Origin: an uncultured Pseudomonadota bacterium
Lineage (GTDB): Bacteria; Pseudomonadota; Alphaproteobacteria; Rs-D84
Direction of reading: 5' to 3'
Assembly (NCBI GenBank): GCA_937885575.1
Contig: CALABO010000022.1
Coordinates: forward strand, 1 to 35,667
Length of the DNA stretch: 35,667 nt
Shown: one piece after another, positions 1-6,873 of the stretch
Position numbering within the stretch: the first letter of the stretch is position 1
Layout: each line of letters begins with the position of its first letter
Made by a program: the position numbers and the translations under genes
Notes under the pieces: generated by a model
Told to the model about the DNA's origin: nothing
Seen by the model: only the letters and a program-made list of their open reading frames with translations
The model's database searches: none

Positions 1-52
1 CAGAGGAATCATAATCCTTTGGTCAGGGGTCCGAATCCCTTCGCCGCTACCA
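1..52 (+). tRNA. tRNA-Met (CAT), 3' part; 5' end outside window
   Basis: The window opens inside the anticodon arm. The seven-base loop ATCATAA carries anticodon CAT and is closed by GAGGA/TCCTT. A T-arm with a GTCCGAATC-like loop follows, then an acceptor strand ending in an encoded CCA at 50-52. The CGCTACCA ending and the ATCATAA loop match alphaproteobacterial elongator tRNA-Met. The D-arm and 5' acceptor strand are not visible, so initiator or Ile2 identity is judged unlikely but not excluded. Confidence 0.85.
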
Positions 53-59
53 AAAATTC

Positions 60-88
60 AACCCCGATTTATTCGGGGTTTAATTTTT
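60..88 (+). terminator. Rho-independent terminator after tRNA-Met
   Basis: A hairpin with stem AACCCCGA/TCGGGGTT and a five-base TTTAT loop starts eight bases after the tRNA CCA end and is followed by a T-rich stretch (TAATTTTT). Confidence 0.8.
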
Positions 89-113
89 GGTATTGGGGAT
101 TTGGACACCGGCA

Positions 114-217
114 CAGGGGTCCGAACCGCAGCAAAAAGGCGGAATAACGCCGGTCACCCGAAGTTCTAACGAAGGGTGATTTTGCAAGGTGGCGAAGCAA
201 TCCCTTCGCCGCTACCA
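114..217 (+). repeat. Interrupted duplicate of the tRNA-Met 3' arm
   Basis: Bases 114-125 repeat 24-35 of the tRNA exactly (12 bases, CAGGGGTCCGAA). Bases 199-217 repeat 34-52 exactly (19 bases, ending CGCCGCTACCA). In the tRNA these blocks are contiguous; here 73 bases separate them. The insert contains small hairpins (TCACCC/GGGTGA at its core, GGCGAAG/CTTCGCC at its right edge). No D-arm or anticodon arm precedes the copy, so it is not a second functional tRNA. It may be a decayed attachment site of an element that used tRNA-Met, or a tRNA-derived repeat. Confidence 0.6.
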
Positions 218-238
218 CGAATTTTTTATACGATTTTC

Positions 239-267
239 TTGACTTGTTGGGTTTTTTGTGCTAGTGT
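239..267 (+). promoter_or_regulatory. Promoter of the gene at 296
   Basis: TTGACT (239-244), a 17-base spacer and TAGTGT (262-267). About 28 bases then lead to the start codon, with an AAAGGT ribosome site in between. Confidence 0.55.
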
Positions 268-295
268 TCAGTCTTAAGAGTCAAAAAGGTAATAA

Positions 296-889
296 ATGAG
301 TCATATAACAAGTAAAGATTATATCGTTATCACACCAACAAAGGTCGCTGTTGGTGGACAAGAAACAGCAAAATTTCTTGGACAAGAGATCGATTTGGTT
401 AAGGAATTGCCGGGTATGTTTGAACATATTCAAGACAAGACGTATAAAGAATGGGGTATTCAACCGATTGAGATGCACATAGTTACTTCAAAAACTAATG
501 GAGGTCAGATGATGCTTGGTGAACCGTCCCCCAAACATGGTACACATGCGTGGTCCAGGTTTGTTTTTGAACATGATATTTACTCTCGTTGGTTGTATCA
601 GATTTCGCACGATTCTATATCCAGGAGTGCGAGGTGGATGGCATACTATTGCGTTGAAGAAATGTTGCATGCTCCTGTTTTGCGGGAGGAACTTGTTCAT
701 TCTGCGGCGAAAAAGATTCTAAAAAATCAAAAAGACCTGAAAGAATGCTTTTCTAATTTTAGCAATGATGCTTATTATGATCCTGAGTTTGTTCGGTTTA
801 TGGGATGGGAAAAGATTTCAAAAGACCAGAATGCCGAAGCGTTGAAAATACTATTAGCTTTGGGCTGTTTAACTATAAAGAAAAGATAA
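296..889 (+). CDS. Hypothetical protein, 197 aa
   Basis: I do not recognise this family. The ATG at 296 follows an AAAGGT ribosome site, and a plausible promoter lies at 239-267. The protein has no signal peptide or membrane segment and looks soluble and cytoplasmic. A helical middle section (about residues 85-150) has a Trp/Tyr-rich stretch around SRWLYQISHD and a conserved-looking HAPVLREELVHSA segment. It stands alone next to the broken tRNA-Met duplicate and is followed by unrelated small genes, so it may be accessory DNA. No catalytic motif can be named. Confidence 0.75.
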   Translation: MSHITSKDYIVITPTKVAVGGQETAKFLGQEIDLVKELPGMFEHIQDKTYKEWGIQPIEMHIVTSKTNGGQMMLGEPSPKHGTHAWSRFVFEHDIYSRWLYQISHDSISRSARWMAYYCVEEMLHAPVLREELVHSAAKKILKNQKDLKECFSNFSNDAYYDPEFVRFMGWEKISKDQNAEALKILLALGCLTIKKR

Positions 890-987
890 AACCGGGTGTG
901 TCTCGATTTTGTTTTTGGTATAGTCGCAAATTTTATTGATGTTTTTTGTTTTGTTTCGATTCATAATAAGACAAAAAGGGGGTTGGT

Positions 988-1242
988 ATGCAAAAAATAT
1001 GTCAGAGTTGCGCGATGCCGATGAATGATGAATCGGTGTTTGGAACGAACAAAGATGGTTCGAAAAATTCGGACTATTGTGTTTATTGTTATAAAAATGG
1101 TGAATTTGTGGACGATGTTTCCATGGAAAAATATATCGAAATGATGGTGCCTTTTGCGGCCCAGGCGAATATGACCGGTGATGAAATGCGTGCGTATTGT
1201 GCGGCGGTTTTCCCGACACTTAAAAGGTGGAAAAAGTTATAG
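988..1242 (+). CDS. Putative zinc-ribbon protein, 84 aa
   Basis: The N-terminus MQKICQSCAMPM with two cysteines three apart, and the later CVYCYKNGEF with a second CxxC, match the small putative zinc-ribbon family found in many bacteria, usually of unknown role. The four cysteines (about residues 5, 8, 31 and 34) would bind one zinc ion. The C-terminal half is helical, with the family-typical pattern of short acidic segments ending in a basic tail (LKRWKKL). A strong AAGGGGG ribosome site precedes the ATG. The 3' end overlaps the convergent toxin gene by six bases. Function is not known; the zinc-ribbon call is well supported. Confidence 0.85.
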   Translation: MQKICQSCAMPMNDESVFGTNKDGSKNSDYCVYCYKNGEFVDDVSMEKYIEMMVPFAAQANMTGDEMRAYCAAVFPTLKRWKKL

Positions 1243-1536
1243 ATTATCTATGTTCTGTTCCGACCGGAAACAATGCAGAATGTGGACTTCTTTGCCGGTT
1301 ATTGTGTATAAAATGCGAAAGCCGCGTTTGAATACCAAGTGGCGGATTTCATGTCCGCGGACGATAACGATAATTTGATGTCTTTCCGGGAATTGTTCTA
1401 ATCCGCGCATTTGTTCCAACAATTCATCGTGTATTTGTTCCGCAATCAATGGTGAATCCCGGGCAATATATATGAACAGGTTTCGCAAATCGTCATACGC
1501 GCGTTCTTCGACAATAACCGAATATTTTTTTGCCAT
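1237..1536 (-). CDS. RelE/ParE-family toxin, type II TA system
   Basis: This 99-residue protein has the RelE/ParE fold signature: an N-terminal strand (YSVIVEERAYDDL), two helices (LFIYIARDSPLIAEQIHDELLE), then strands rich in basic residues (GHEIRHLVFKRGFRILYTI) and a final HILHCFRSEQN segment. ParE members poison gyrase and RelE members cut mRNA on the ribosome; the helical spacing and the FIYIARDSP motif fit the ParE side better, but the target cannot be settled by eye. It lies three bases downstream of a Phd-type antitoxin, the usual antitoxin-toxin order. Its stop overlaps the end of the zinc-ribbon gene. Confidence 0.88.
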   Translation of the reverse strand: MAKKYSVIVEERAYDDLRNLFIYIARDSPLIAEQIHDELLEQMRGLEQFPERHQIIVIVRGHEIRHLVFKRGFRILYTITGKEVHILHCFRSEQNIDNL

Positions 1537-1539
1537 TTT

Positions 1540-1842
1540 TTAACCCAAGTGTTTCGTGGCAATGCGCATGTCGTGTTTTAACATGGCAAAGGCATCTTCT
1601 AATGGAATGCCGCGTTTTTTTGACATGCTTTGCAGACCATCTTCGATGCCGCGCATCATTGAACCGATTTCCGCATCTTTGGCGATTTTTTGATATTCTT
1701 TTGCGTCCAGCACGACCACCGAAGCCGCCCCATTCACGGTCAGAATCGCAGGTGATTTTTCGTCCCTGATGCGCCGAACAACATCCGCAGCGTTGCGTTT
1801 GAAGTCGGTTAGGGAAATAATGTTTTCTGGGTTTGCTATCAT
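1540..1842 (-). CDS. Phd/YefM-family antitoxin
   Basis: The 100-residue protein opens with IISLTDFKRNAADVVRRI and continues with SPAILTVNGAASVVVLDAKEYQKI, the conserved core of the Phd/YefM antitoxin fold that binds operator DNA as a dimer. The C-terminal 40 residues (from about GSMMRGIEDG) should wrap the toxin encoded directly downstream. Such pairs repress their own promoter. A 10-bp palindrome TCTAATTAGA at 1868-1877, upstream of this start, is a candidate operator, although it has not been compared with known sites. Confidence 0.9.
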   Translation of the reverse strand: MIANPENIISLTDFKRNAADVVRRIRDEKSPAILTVNGAASVVVLDAKEYQKIAKDAEIGSMMRGIEDGLQSMSKKRGIPLEDAFAMLKHDMRIATKHLG

Positions 1843-1867
1843 ATTTTATTCCGCGTTTTATTTGGTG

Positions 1868-1877
1868 TCTAATTAGA
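1868..1877. promoter_or_regulatory. Candidate TA operator palindrome
   Basis: The perfect 10-bp palindrome TCTAATTAGA lies 26 bases upstream of the antitoxin start. Phd/YefM pairs autoregulate through short palindromes in this position. Its role is inferred from location only. Confidence 0.35.
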
Positions 1878-1916
1878 TGCTAACATTACATGATAAAAAA
1901 GTCCAGAAATTTTTAA

Positions 1917-2465
1917 TTATCTTGTTTGTTGTGTGGCGTTATACATAATAGTATCTAATGGCTTTATTTGTATTTTTGGGGGAGAAACGGGTGTTTCTTT
2001 TTTGTCTTGTTTTTTATCTTGAATCTTGTTGTCTATTACATTACCAAGGTTCCACCCTAAGATTGCAGAAAATGTTGATGTTAATGTAATTATAATCCAC
2101 CATCTCTGTTGCCGAGAATGAAATTTTTTAAAGTTTTTGTTTATTGTTTCTTGGTGAATATTGGCAACCTGGTACCATATGTGTGCAGCATCTTCTTCAG
2201 AATAGTTTGCTTGAATGTACCTTGATTTTGGTTCTCTTATCCATATTTTGTTGTTGGATAAAATTTTATATTCAGTGCCATTCGCGGAAATATAGTATTG
2301 TTCCGATGTGTTTTCTGGATCAATACTGGGGTAACAGCGAATATATACATTACCGCCGATTAACACGGCTTCATCGTTTAACATAGTGCTTTGGTAAAGG
2401 GCGGGTTTTTCCTCTAATTTATCTAATAAATCTGTTAAATCTGTAAATTCGACTTGTTTTTTCAT
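1917..2465 (-). CDS. Hypothetical single-pass membrane protein, 182 aa
   Basis: I do not recognise the family. About 115 soluble N-terminal residues are followed by one hydrophobic segment (WWIIITLTSTFSAILGWNLG, roughly residues 122-141), then a Lys/Asp-rich linker (IQDKKQDKKE) and a short Pro-rich tail. The basic residues just before the segment suggest that the N-domain is cytoplasmic and the tail periplasmic. The start is the ATG after an AAGG site, with a near-consensus promoter upstream (2496-2523). It is more AT-rich than the flavodoxin operon beside it, consistent with accessory DNA. Confidence 0.75.
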   Translation of the reverse strand: MKKQVEFTDLTDLLDKLEEKPALYQSTMLNDEAVLIGGNVYIRCYPSIDPENTSEQYYISANGTEYKILSNNKIWIREPKSRYIQANYSEEDAAHIWYQVANIHQETINKNFKKFHSRQQRWWIIITLTSTFSAILGWNLGNVIDNKIQDKKQDKKETPVSPPKIQIKPLDTIMYNATQQTR

Positions 2466-2495
2466 TTTATTGCCTTTTGTATTGCGTTTTTATAT

Positions 2496-2523
2496 AGTAT
2501 AGACCAAAAAACCACAATGTCAA
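2496..2523 (-). promoter_or_regulatory. Promoter of the gene at 2465
   Basis: On the minus strand: TTGACA (2523-2518), a 16-base spacer, then TATACT (2501-2496). This is close to the sigma-70 consensus. Confidence 0.65.
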
Positions 2524-2534
2524 TTTTTTTAATG

Positions 2535-2564
2535 TTGCATTTTGAAATGGTTTTTCGCTATGAT
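2535..2564 (+). promoter_or_regulatory. Promoter of the flavodoxin operon
   Basis: TTGCAT (2535-2540), an 18-base spacer and TATGAT (2559-2564), followed by a strong AAGGAG site before the ATG at 2590. Confidence 0.5.
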
Positions 2565-2589
2565 TTATCACGGAAGGAAAGGAGAAATT

Positions 2590-3132
2590 ATGAAAGCATT
2601 AAAACTCTTGGTTTTTGCGGTGTTTTTTGTCTTTGGGGCGGCGCGTGCGGAAAATTTAATCGTGTATTTTTCTGATTCGGGAAATACGGAACGCGTGGCG
2701 AATACTATACAGGGCTTGGTCGGGGGCGATATGGCGCGGATTGAATCTGTGATTCCGTATCCGAAATCCCAGACCGATAAAACATATGTCGCAAAGCGTG
2801 AGCAGGAAAGTGATGCACGGCCGGACTATAAGGATTTAGGCGTGGATGTTGCGGATTATGACCTGATATTCCTTGGGTATCCGATATGGTGGGGTGGTAT
2901 GCCGATGGTGGTTTATACGTTCTTGGAAAATAATGATTTTAATGGCAAAGTGATTGTGCCGTTTGCAACATATGGGACGTCGGGTCTTGGTAAATCTGTT
3001 GATGAAATTAAGCGCGTTGCGCCGGGCGCGACCGTGACCGAGGCGTTTGGTATGCCCGGCAAGGAAACGGAAAAAGACCATACCGAAGCGGTAAAGAATT
3101 GGTTAAGCAAAATTGCCGGTAATGCAGAATAA
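2590..3132 (+). CDS. Exported flavodoxin-family protein, 180 aa
   Basis: After a signal peptide (LLVFAVFFVFGAARA, cleavage likely before EN at about residue 19) comes a flavodoxin fold. The FMN phosphate loop is YFSDSGNTERVA, and the later YPIWWGGMP and ATYGTSGLG segments contact the isoalloxazine ring. The start at 2590 is chosen because AAGGAG precedes it and it yields a clean signal peptide; the frame is open further upstream to 2542. Flavodoxins are normally cytoplasmic electron carriers, so export implies a periplasmic redox role or, less likely, a membrane-anchored one. It overlaps the AlkD-like gene by 11 bases, and a nitroreductase follows. Confidence 0.88.
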   Translation: MKALKLLVFAVFFVFGAARAENLIVYFSDSGNTERVANTIQGLVGGDMARIESVIPYPKSQTDKTYVAKREQESDARPDYKDLGVDVADYDLIFLGYPIWWGGMPMVVYTFLENNDFNGKVIVPFATYGTSGLGKSVDEIKRVAPGATVTEAFGMPGKETEKDHTEAVKNWLSKIAGNAE

Positions 3133-3808
3133 AAATATTGTTCTTGATTCCCTGTATGCGGTGGCGGATGCCGTATACAGGAATTTTAATTCGAAAATAA
3201 TATCGAGTGTTGATAAAGATAAAATAATCGGGGTTCGAACGCCAAATTTGCGTGCGATGGCGTGCAATATGTTGAAATCTGGCGCAGACAAGGATTTTAT
3301 TCAAAATTTGCCGCACAAATATTTTGAAGAAAATCAGTTGCATGCGTTTATAGTTTCAGAAATTCATGATTTTGATTCTGCGGTGCGTGCGGTGGACGAA
3401 TTCTTGCCATACGTTGATAACTGGGCAACATCTGACCAAATGTCGCCAAAGGTTTTTGCAAAAAATACCGATAAACTTTTACCGTATATCAAAAAATGGT
3501 TGCGGTCAAAACACGTCTATACGGTACGTTTCGCGGTGCTCTGCCTGATGCGGTATTATATGAATGCGAATTTTGATACAAAGTATGCCGATATGGTTTT
3601 GGGTATAAAATCAGATGAATACTATGTAAATATGATGCGGGCGTGGTATTTCGCAACCGCCGCGGCAAAGCATTTTGATTTGGTTTATCCGTATTTTGAA
3701 AAACTCGATTCATGGACGCGGGCGCGCGCAATTCAAAAGGCCATAGAATCCTATCGCGTTTCGCCGGAACGCAAGTTAAAATTAAGGGCGTTAAGGGGGA
3801 AATTATGA
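3122..3808 (+). CDS. AlkD-like DNA alkylation repair protein
   Basis: The protein (228 aa) is all-helical with HEAT-like repeats and carries family-typical segments: KIIGVRTPNLRAMA near the N-terminus, then VDNWATSDQMSPKVF in the middle, and RFAVLCLMRYY. AlkD-type glycosylases bind DNA with the repeat concave face and remove alkylated bases without flipping them out. The middle Trp/Asp pair (VDNWATSD) is in the position of the catalytic cleft. The ATG at 3122 is preferred to an upstream TTG at 3113. It overlaps the flavodoxin gene by 11 bases, and its TGA overlaps the next ATG, indicating translational coupling. Confidence 0.85.
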   Translation: MQNKNIVLDSLYAVADAVYRNFNSKIISSVDKDKIIGVRTPNLRAMACNMLKSGADKDFIQNLPHKYFEENQLHAFIVSEIHDFDSAVRAVDEFLPYVDNWATSDQMSPKVFAKNTDKLLPYIKKWLRSKHVYTVRFAVLCLMRYYMNANFDTKYADMVLGIKSDEYYVNMMRAWYFATAAAKHFDLVYPYFEKLDSWTRARAIQKAIESYRVSPERKLKLRALRGKL

Positions 3809-4392
3809 CGGACTTTATAAATATGCTTAAAAATCGGCGGTCGGTTTATTCGCTGAATAAAACTTTGCCGGTTGCGGAAAGTGCGGTTGCCGATTTCGTG
3901 CGCGCCGCGGTGCAATATGTTCCGGACGCGTTTAATATGAAGAGTCAGCGCGTCGTTCTTGTTATGGGTGCGCGGCACGAAGAATTTTGGAATGCGGTTT
4001 ATGATGAAATGGTGAAATTTACCGGTGGACGGTTTTCGCGCGATAAAATCGATTCGTTCGCGGCGGCGTATGGAACGGTTCTTTATTTCTATGATACGGC
4101 GGCGGTCGAAGAAACGCGGCGGGCGTATCCGGGCTATGCCGAAAATTTTCACGATTGGGTTATGCAATCAAACGGAATGTTGCAATTTGCAATTTGGGTT
4201 GGGTTTGCAAATATGAATGTTGGCGCGAATTTACAGCACTATAATCCAGTTATTGACAATATGGTGCGCGAAATGTTTGGTTTGCCAGACGGGTGGACAT
4301 TGGTCGCACAGATGCCGTTTGGTGGAATTGCCGCCGTACCGAAACCAAAGCCGGACACGGATATCCCCGGGCGGGTTAGGGTGGTGGGGTAG
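3805..4392 (+). CDS. Nitroreductase-family protein, 195 aa
   Basis: It begins FINMLKNRRSVYSL, the Arg-Arg-Ser FMN-phosphate motif of the nitroreductase superfamily. It continues with FNMKSQRVVLVMG and a C-terminal LVAQMPFGG. The length and layout resemble the fungal Frm2/Hbn1-like branch, which reduces nitro compounds or fatty-acid-related signals using FMN and NAD(P)H. It starts at an ATGA overlap with the AlkD-like gene, so the three genes form one operon linking flavin redox chemistry with DNA damage repair. The substrate is unknown. Confidence 0.87.
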   Translation: MTDFINMLKNRRSVYSLNKTLPVAESAVADFVRAAVQYVPDAFNMKSQRVVLVMGARHEEFWNAVYDEMVKFTGGRFSRDKIDSFAAAYGTVLYFYDTAAVEETRRAYPGYAENFHDWVMQSNGMLQFAIWVGFANMNVGANLQHYNPVIDNMVREMFGLPDGWTLVAQMPFGGIAAVPKPKPDTDIPGRVRVVG

Positions 4393-4393
4393 G

Positions 4394-4514
4394 GCGCGAC
4401 ACCCCGGCCTGCGGCCACCCCTCTAGCCAGAGGGGAACTTGGATTGCAACTGGACGAGAATAAAATTCTCCTCTGGCCAGAGGAGTACCGTGTGAAACAC
4501 CGGGAGGTGTCGCC
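4394..4514. repeat. MITE-like palindromic element, full copy
   Basis: About 121 bases directly after the nitroreductase stop. The ends are inverted repeats (GCGCGACACCCCGG on the left, CCGGGAGGTGTCGC on the right, with small gaps). Inside are two hairpins: CCCCTCT/AGAGGGG (4418-4435 region) and a perfect 18-bp palindrome CTCCTCTGGCCAGAGGAG (4468-4485). The left 42 bases recur at 6744-6784. There is no coding capacity, so it looks like a mobile non-autonomous or REP-type repeat. Confidence 0.6.
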
Positions 4515-4541
4515 AGTATTGTCATCGGTTGCGCTTTTTCC

Positions 4542-4569
4542 TTGATTTTTTTGTGGCGGACCGTATAAT
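4542..4569 (+). promoter_or_regulatory. Promoter of tRNA-Thr
   Basis: TTGATT (4542-4547), a 16-base spacer, then a consensus TATAAT (4564-4569), 21 bases before the mature tRNA 5' end. Confidence 0.7.
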
Positions 4570-4590
4570 CGGTTGGTAATTTTGCGAATT

Positions 4591-4664
4591 GCCCTAATAG
4601 TCTAGTGGTAAAACACGTCCTTGGTAAGGACGAGTCGCAAGTCCGATTCTTGCTTAGGGCACCA
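4591..4664 (+). tRNA. tRNA-Thr (GGT)
   Basis: Complete cloverleaf of 74 bases. The acceptor stem is GCCCTAA with TTAGGGC. The D-arm contains AGTGGTAAAAC. The anticodon stem CGTCC/GGACG closes the loop TTGGTAA (anticodon GGT). A T-arm with GTCCGATTC follows, and CCA is encoded at the end. Confidence 0.95.
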
Positions 4665-4982
4665 CGAATGCGTCATCTGTTTTGCGTTTGTTCGTTTTTG
4701 TTTCAGGTCGTGTATGTTTTTATACACTCCCATCACAAAAACTTCACAATACGCAACATCTAACACATTTGTGGCGCCCTACGGGCACGCAAATATATCA
4801 TCTGTTTTGCGTTTGGCGGTGATGTGACCAACAACCACGGAGCCAGATTCAAAAACAAAAAAGTGATAAATTCGGGTGGCACCGCGCATAGCTAAATATG
4901 CGCCCCGAAAGAAAAATTTGTTTAACCAATGGGTGCCAAAATTCAATCTGTTTTTTGTCGCCCACAAACAAAAGGCGAAAAT
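4665..4982 (+). promoter_or_regulatory. aspS upstream region: direct repeats and a structured leader
   Basis: No gene is seen in these 318 bases. An 18-base direct repeat TCATCTGTTTTGCGTTTG occurs at 4673-4690 and 4798-4815, and a shorter relative (ATCTGTTTT) sits near 4947. At about 4877-4945 the sequence can fold into an outer stem TGGCACC/GGTGCCA enclosing a hairpin GCGCATA/TATGCGC with a six-base loop. This may be the mRNA leader of aspS and could act as a cis-regulatory structure, but no known riboswitch or T-box signature is recognised. Confidence 0.4.
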
Positions 4983-6737
4983 ATGTTATCACTTAAATCA
5001 AAATACAGAACACATACTTGCGGGGAACTTTCCGCAAAAAATGTCGGTGAAACCGTGATGCTTTCGGGCTGGGTTCATCGGAAACGTGACCATGGGTCGT
5101 TGCTGTTTATTGACCTGCGCGATAATTATGGAATTACACAGATTGTCATTGATGGTGGGAATGACGATTTGGAACGCGTGCGACCGGAATCGGTATTGCA
5201 GGTAACCGGAAAGGTTGTTGCGCGTGATGCGTCACAGGTAAATGAAAAAATCCCAACCGGTGAAATTGAGATAAGTGTTGAATCTTGGAAAGTTTTGACG
5301 AATGCGGACGTGTTGCCTTTCCAAGTGTTTGGCGATGACGATACGGTGTCCGAAGATTTGCGGTTAAAGTATCGCTATATCGATTTGCGGCGCGACAGTT
5401 TGCACAATAATATTTTGACACGTAATCGCATTATGAAATTTTTGCGCGATAAAATGTGGGATTTGGGTTTTTCAGAATTCCAAACGCCGATTTTAACGGT
5501 GTCCAGTCCCGAAGGTGCGCGTGACTATATTGTCCCAAGTCGTAATCATCATGGTATGTTCTATGCGTTGCCCCAGGCGCCACAGCAATTTAAGCAATTG
5601 ATTCAGATTGCAGGGTTTGACCGCTATTTCCAGATTGCGCCATGTTTTCGTGATGAAGATTTGCGCGCAGACAGATTATTGGAATTTTATCAATTAGATT
5701 TGGAAATGTCGTTTGTGGACCTGCGCGATATTCAGGCGGTTGGTAACGAGGTTATGCCGGAACTTATTAAAAAATTTGTGCCGGATGCGATTGTTGACCC
5801 GAATATTCCGCACATTCCGTTTGACGAGGCGATGTTAAAGTACGGCAGCGACAAGCCCGACCTGCGTAACCCAATTTTGATTTCTGATGTGACGGAAATT
5901 TTCCGCGGGTCGGATTTCGGAATCTTTGCGAACGCGATTGAAAGCGGCAGTGTGGTGCGTGCGATTCCTGCGCCGAACAGTGCCGATAAACCGCGGTCAT
6001 GGTTTGATAAACTTGGCGAATATGCGGTCAAAGAATTGGGATTGGGGGGACTTGGGTATATCATCTTTGCGGACGAAGCCAAGGGGCCGGTTGCGAAAAA
6101 ACTGGACGCGGACCGAATCGAAAAGTTGCATAAAATCGCTGGTGATAATTCGTTACTGTTCTTTGTGTGCGATAAAGCCGAATCGGCGGCCAAGGCGGCG
6201 GGCAAGTTGCGGATTAAACTTGGCGAAGATTTGGGACTCGTCAATCCGCACGAATTCAGATTCTGTTGGATAGAAGATTTTCCGATGTATGAATTGAACG
6301 AAGAAACCGGCGCGATTGACTTTGGGCATAATCCGTTCAGTTTACCAAAGGGCGAATTGGATGGCGACCCGTTAAAGATAAAGGCGAATCAGTTCGATAT
6401 GGTTCTGAACGGCGCCGAAATTTGCAGTGGGGGATTGCGCAACTATAACCCGGAAACTATGGTTCGGGCGTTTGCGATTGCGGGCTATGGACCGGAAGTT
6501 GTAAAGGAAAAATTCGGTGGTATGTATGCCGCGTTCCAATATGGTGCGCCACCACACGGCGGGTGCGCGTTTGGTATTGACCGACTGGTTTCGATTATTT
6601 TGGGAACGAACAATTTGCGCGAAGTCGTATTGTTCCCGACGAACCAACGCGGACAAGATTTAATGCTTGGTGCGCCGCGTGAGGTTACCGAACAGCAACT
6701 GCGCGAAGTGCATATTCAGGTGAGAAAGAAGAATTAA
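4983..6737 (+). CDS. aspS: Aspartate-tRNA ligase (AspRS), probably non-discriminating
   Basis: A 584-aa class II synthetase that charges tRNA-Asp with aspartate in the cytoplasm. It has an N-terminal OB fold (GWVHRKRDHGSLLFIDLRDNYG), catalytic motif 2 FRDEDLRADR (F222-R231), a bacterial GAD insertion in the middle, and motif 3 GGCAFGIDRLV with Arg534. The ATG at 4983 places the conserved KYRTHTCGEL start correctly; an upstream in-frame ATG at 4929 would add unrelated residues. His37 (RDHG) sits where discriminating E. coli AspRS has Leu30. The His form is associated with enzymes that also charge tRNA-Asn and depend on GatCAB. A terminator follows at 6786. Confidence 0.97.
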   Translation: MLSLKSKYRTHTCGELSAKNVGETVMLSGWVHRKRDHGSLLFIDLRDNYGITQIVIDGGNDDLERVRPESVLQVTGKVVARDASQVNEKIPTGEIEISVESWKVLTNADVLPFQVFGDDDTVSEDLRLKYRYIDLRRDSLHNNILTRNRIMKFLRDKMWDLGFSEFQTPILTVSSPEGARDYIVPSRNHHGMFYALPQAPQQFKQLIQIAGFDRYFQIAPCFRDEDLRADRLLEFYQLDLEMSFVDLRDIQAVGNEVMPELIKKFVPDAIVDPNIPHIPFDEAMLKYGSDKPDLRNPILISDVTEIFRGSDFGIFANAIESGSVVRAIPAPNSADKPRSWFDKLGEYAVKELGLGGLGYIIFADEAKGPVAKKLDADRIEKLHKIAGDNSLLFFVCDKAESAAKAAGKLRIKLGEDLGLVNPHEFRFCWIEDFPMYELNEETGAIDFGHNPFSLPKGELDGDPLKIKANQFDMVLNGAEICSGGLRNYNPETMVRAFAIAGYGPEVVKEKFGGMYAAFQYGAPPHGGCAFGIDRLVSIILGTNNLREVVLFPTNQRGQDLMLGAPREVTEQQLREVHIQVRKKN

Positions 6738-6743
6738 AAAGAC

Positions 6744-6784
6744 CACCCCGGCCTTCGGCCACCCCTCCACAGGAGGGGAACTTG
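6744..6784. repeat. Half copy of the palindromic repeat
   Basis: This segment matches 4400-4441 with few differences: CACCCCGGCC, a one-base change in the loop (T for G), CGGCCACCCCTC and AGGGGAACTTG. It forms GGCC(T)TCGGCC-type and CCCCTCC/GGAGGGG hairpins. The right half of the 4394-4514 element is missing. It sits between the aspS stop and its terminator. Confidence 0.65.
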
Positions 6785-6785
6785 T

Positions 6786-6809
6786 CGCCCGCGGTTGCGG
6801 GCGATTTTT
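6786..6809 (+). terminator. Rho-independent terminator of aspS
   Basis: Perfect seven-bp stem CGCCCGC/GCGGGCG with loop GGTT, followed by ATTTTT. Confidence 0.9.
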
Positions 6810-6810
6810 G

Positions 6811-6838
6811 TTGAAATCCTTTTGTTTTGTGGTATGCT
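6811..6838 (+). promoter_or_regulatory. Promoter of the gene at 6874
   Basis: TTGAAA (6811-6816), a 16-base spacer and TATGCT (6833-6838), immediately after the aspS terminator. Confidence 0.5.
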
Positions 6839-6873
6839 CTGCGCGGGAGAGGGGCAGACAAAAAGGAAAAAAA

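Noticed and set aside
114..217. Second complete tRNA or a tmRNA
   Set aside because: No D-arm or anticodon arm precedes the T-arm copy, the arm is split by 73 bases, and there is no tag-peptide frame of tmRNA type.
3113..3121. TTG start for the AlkD-like gene
   Set aside because: The ATG nine bases downstream is a better start and fits the overlap with the flavodoxin gene.
4673..4815. CRISPR-like direct repeats
   Set aside because: Only two 18-base copies with a 107-base gap, no regular spacing and no cas genes.
5732..6244. Minus-strand open frame of 170 codons
   Set aside because: Antisense shadow of aspS, which has full-length family motifs on the other strand.
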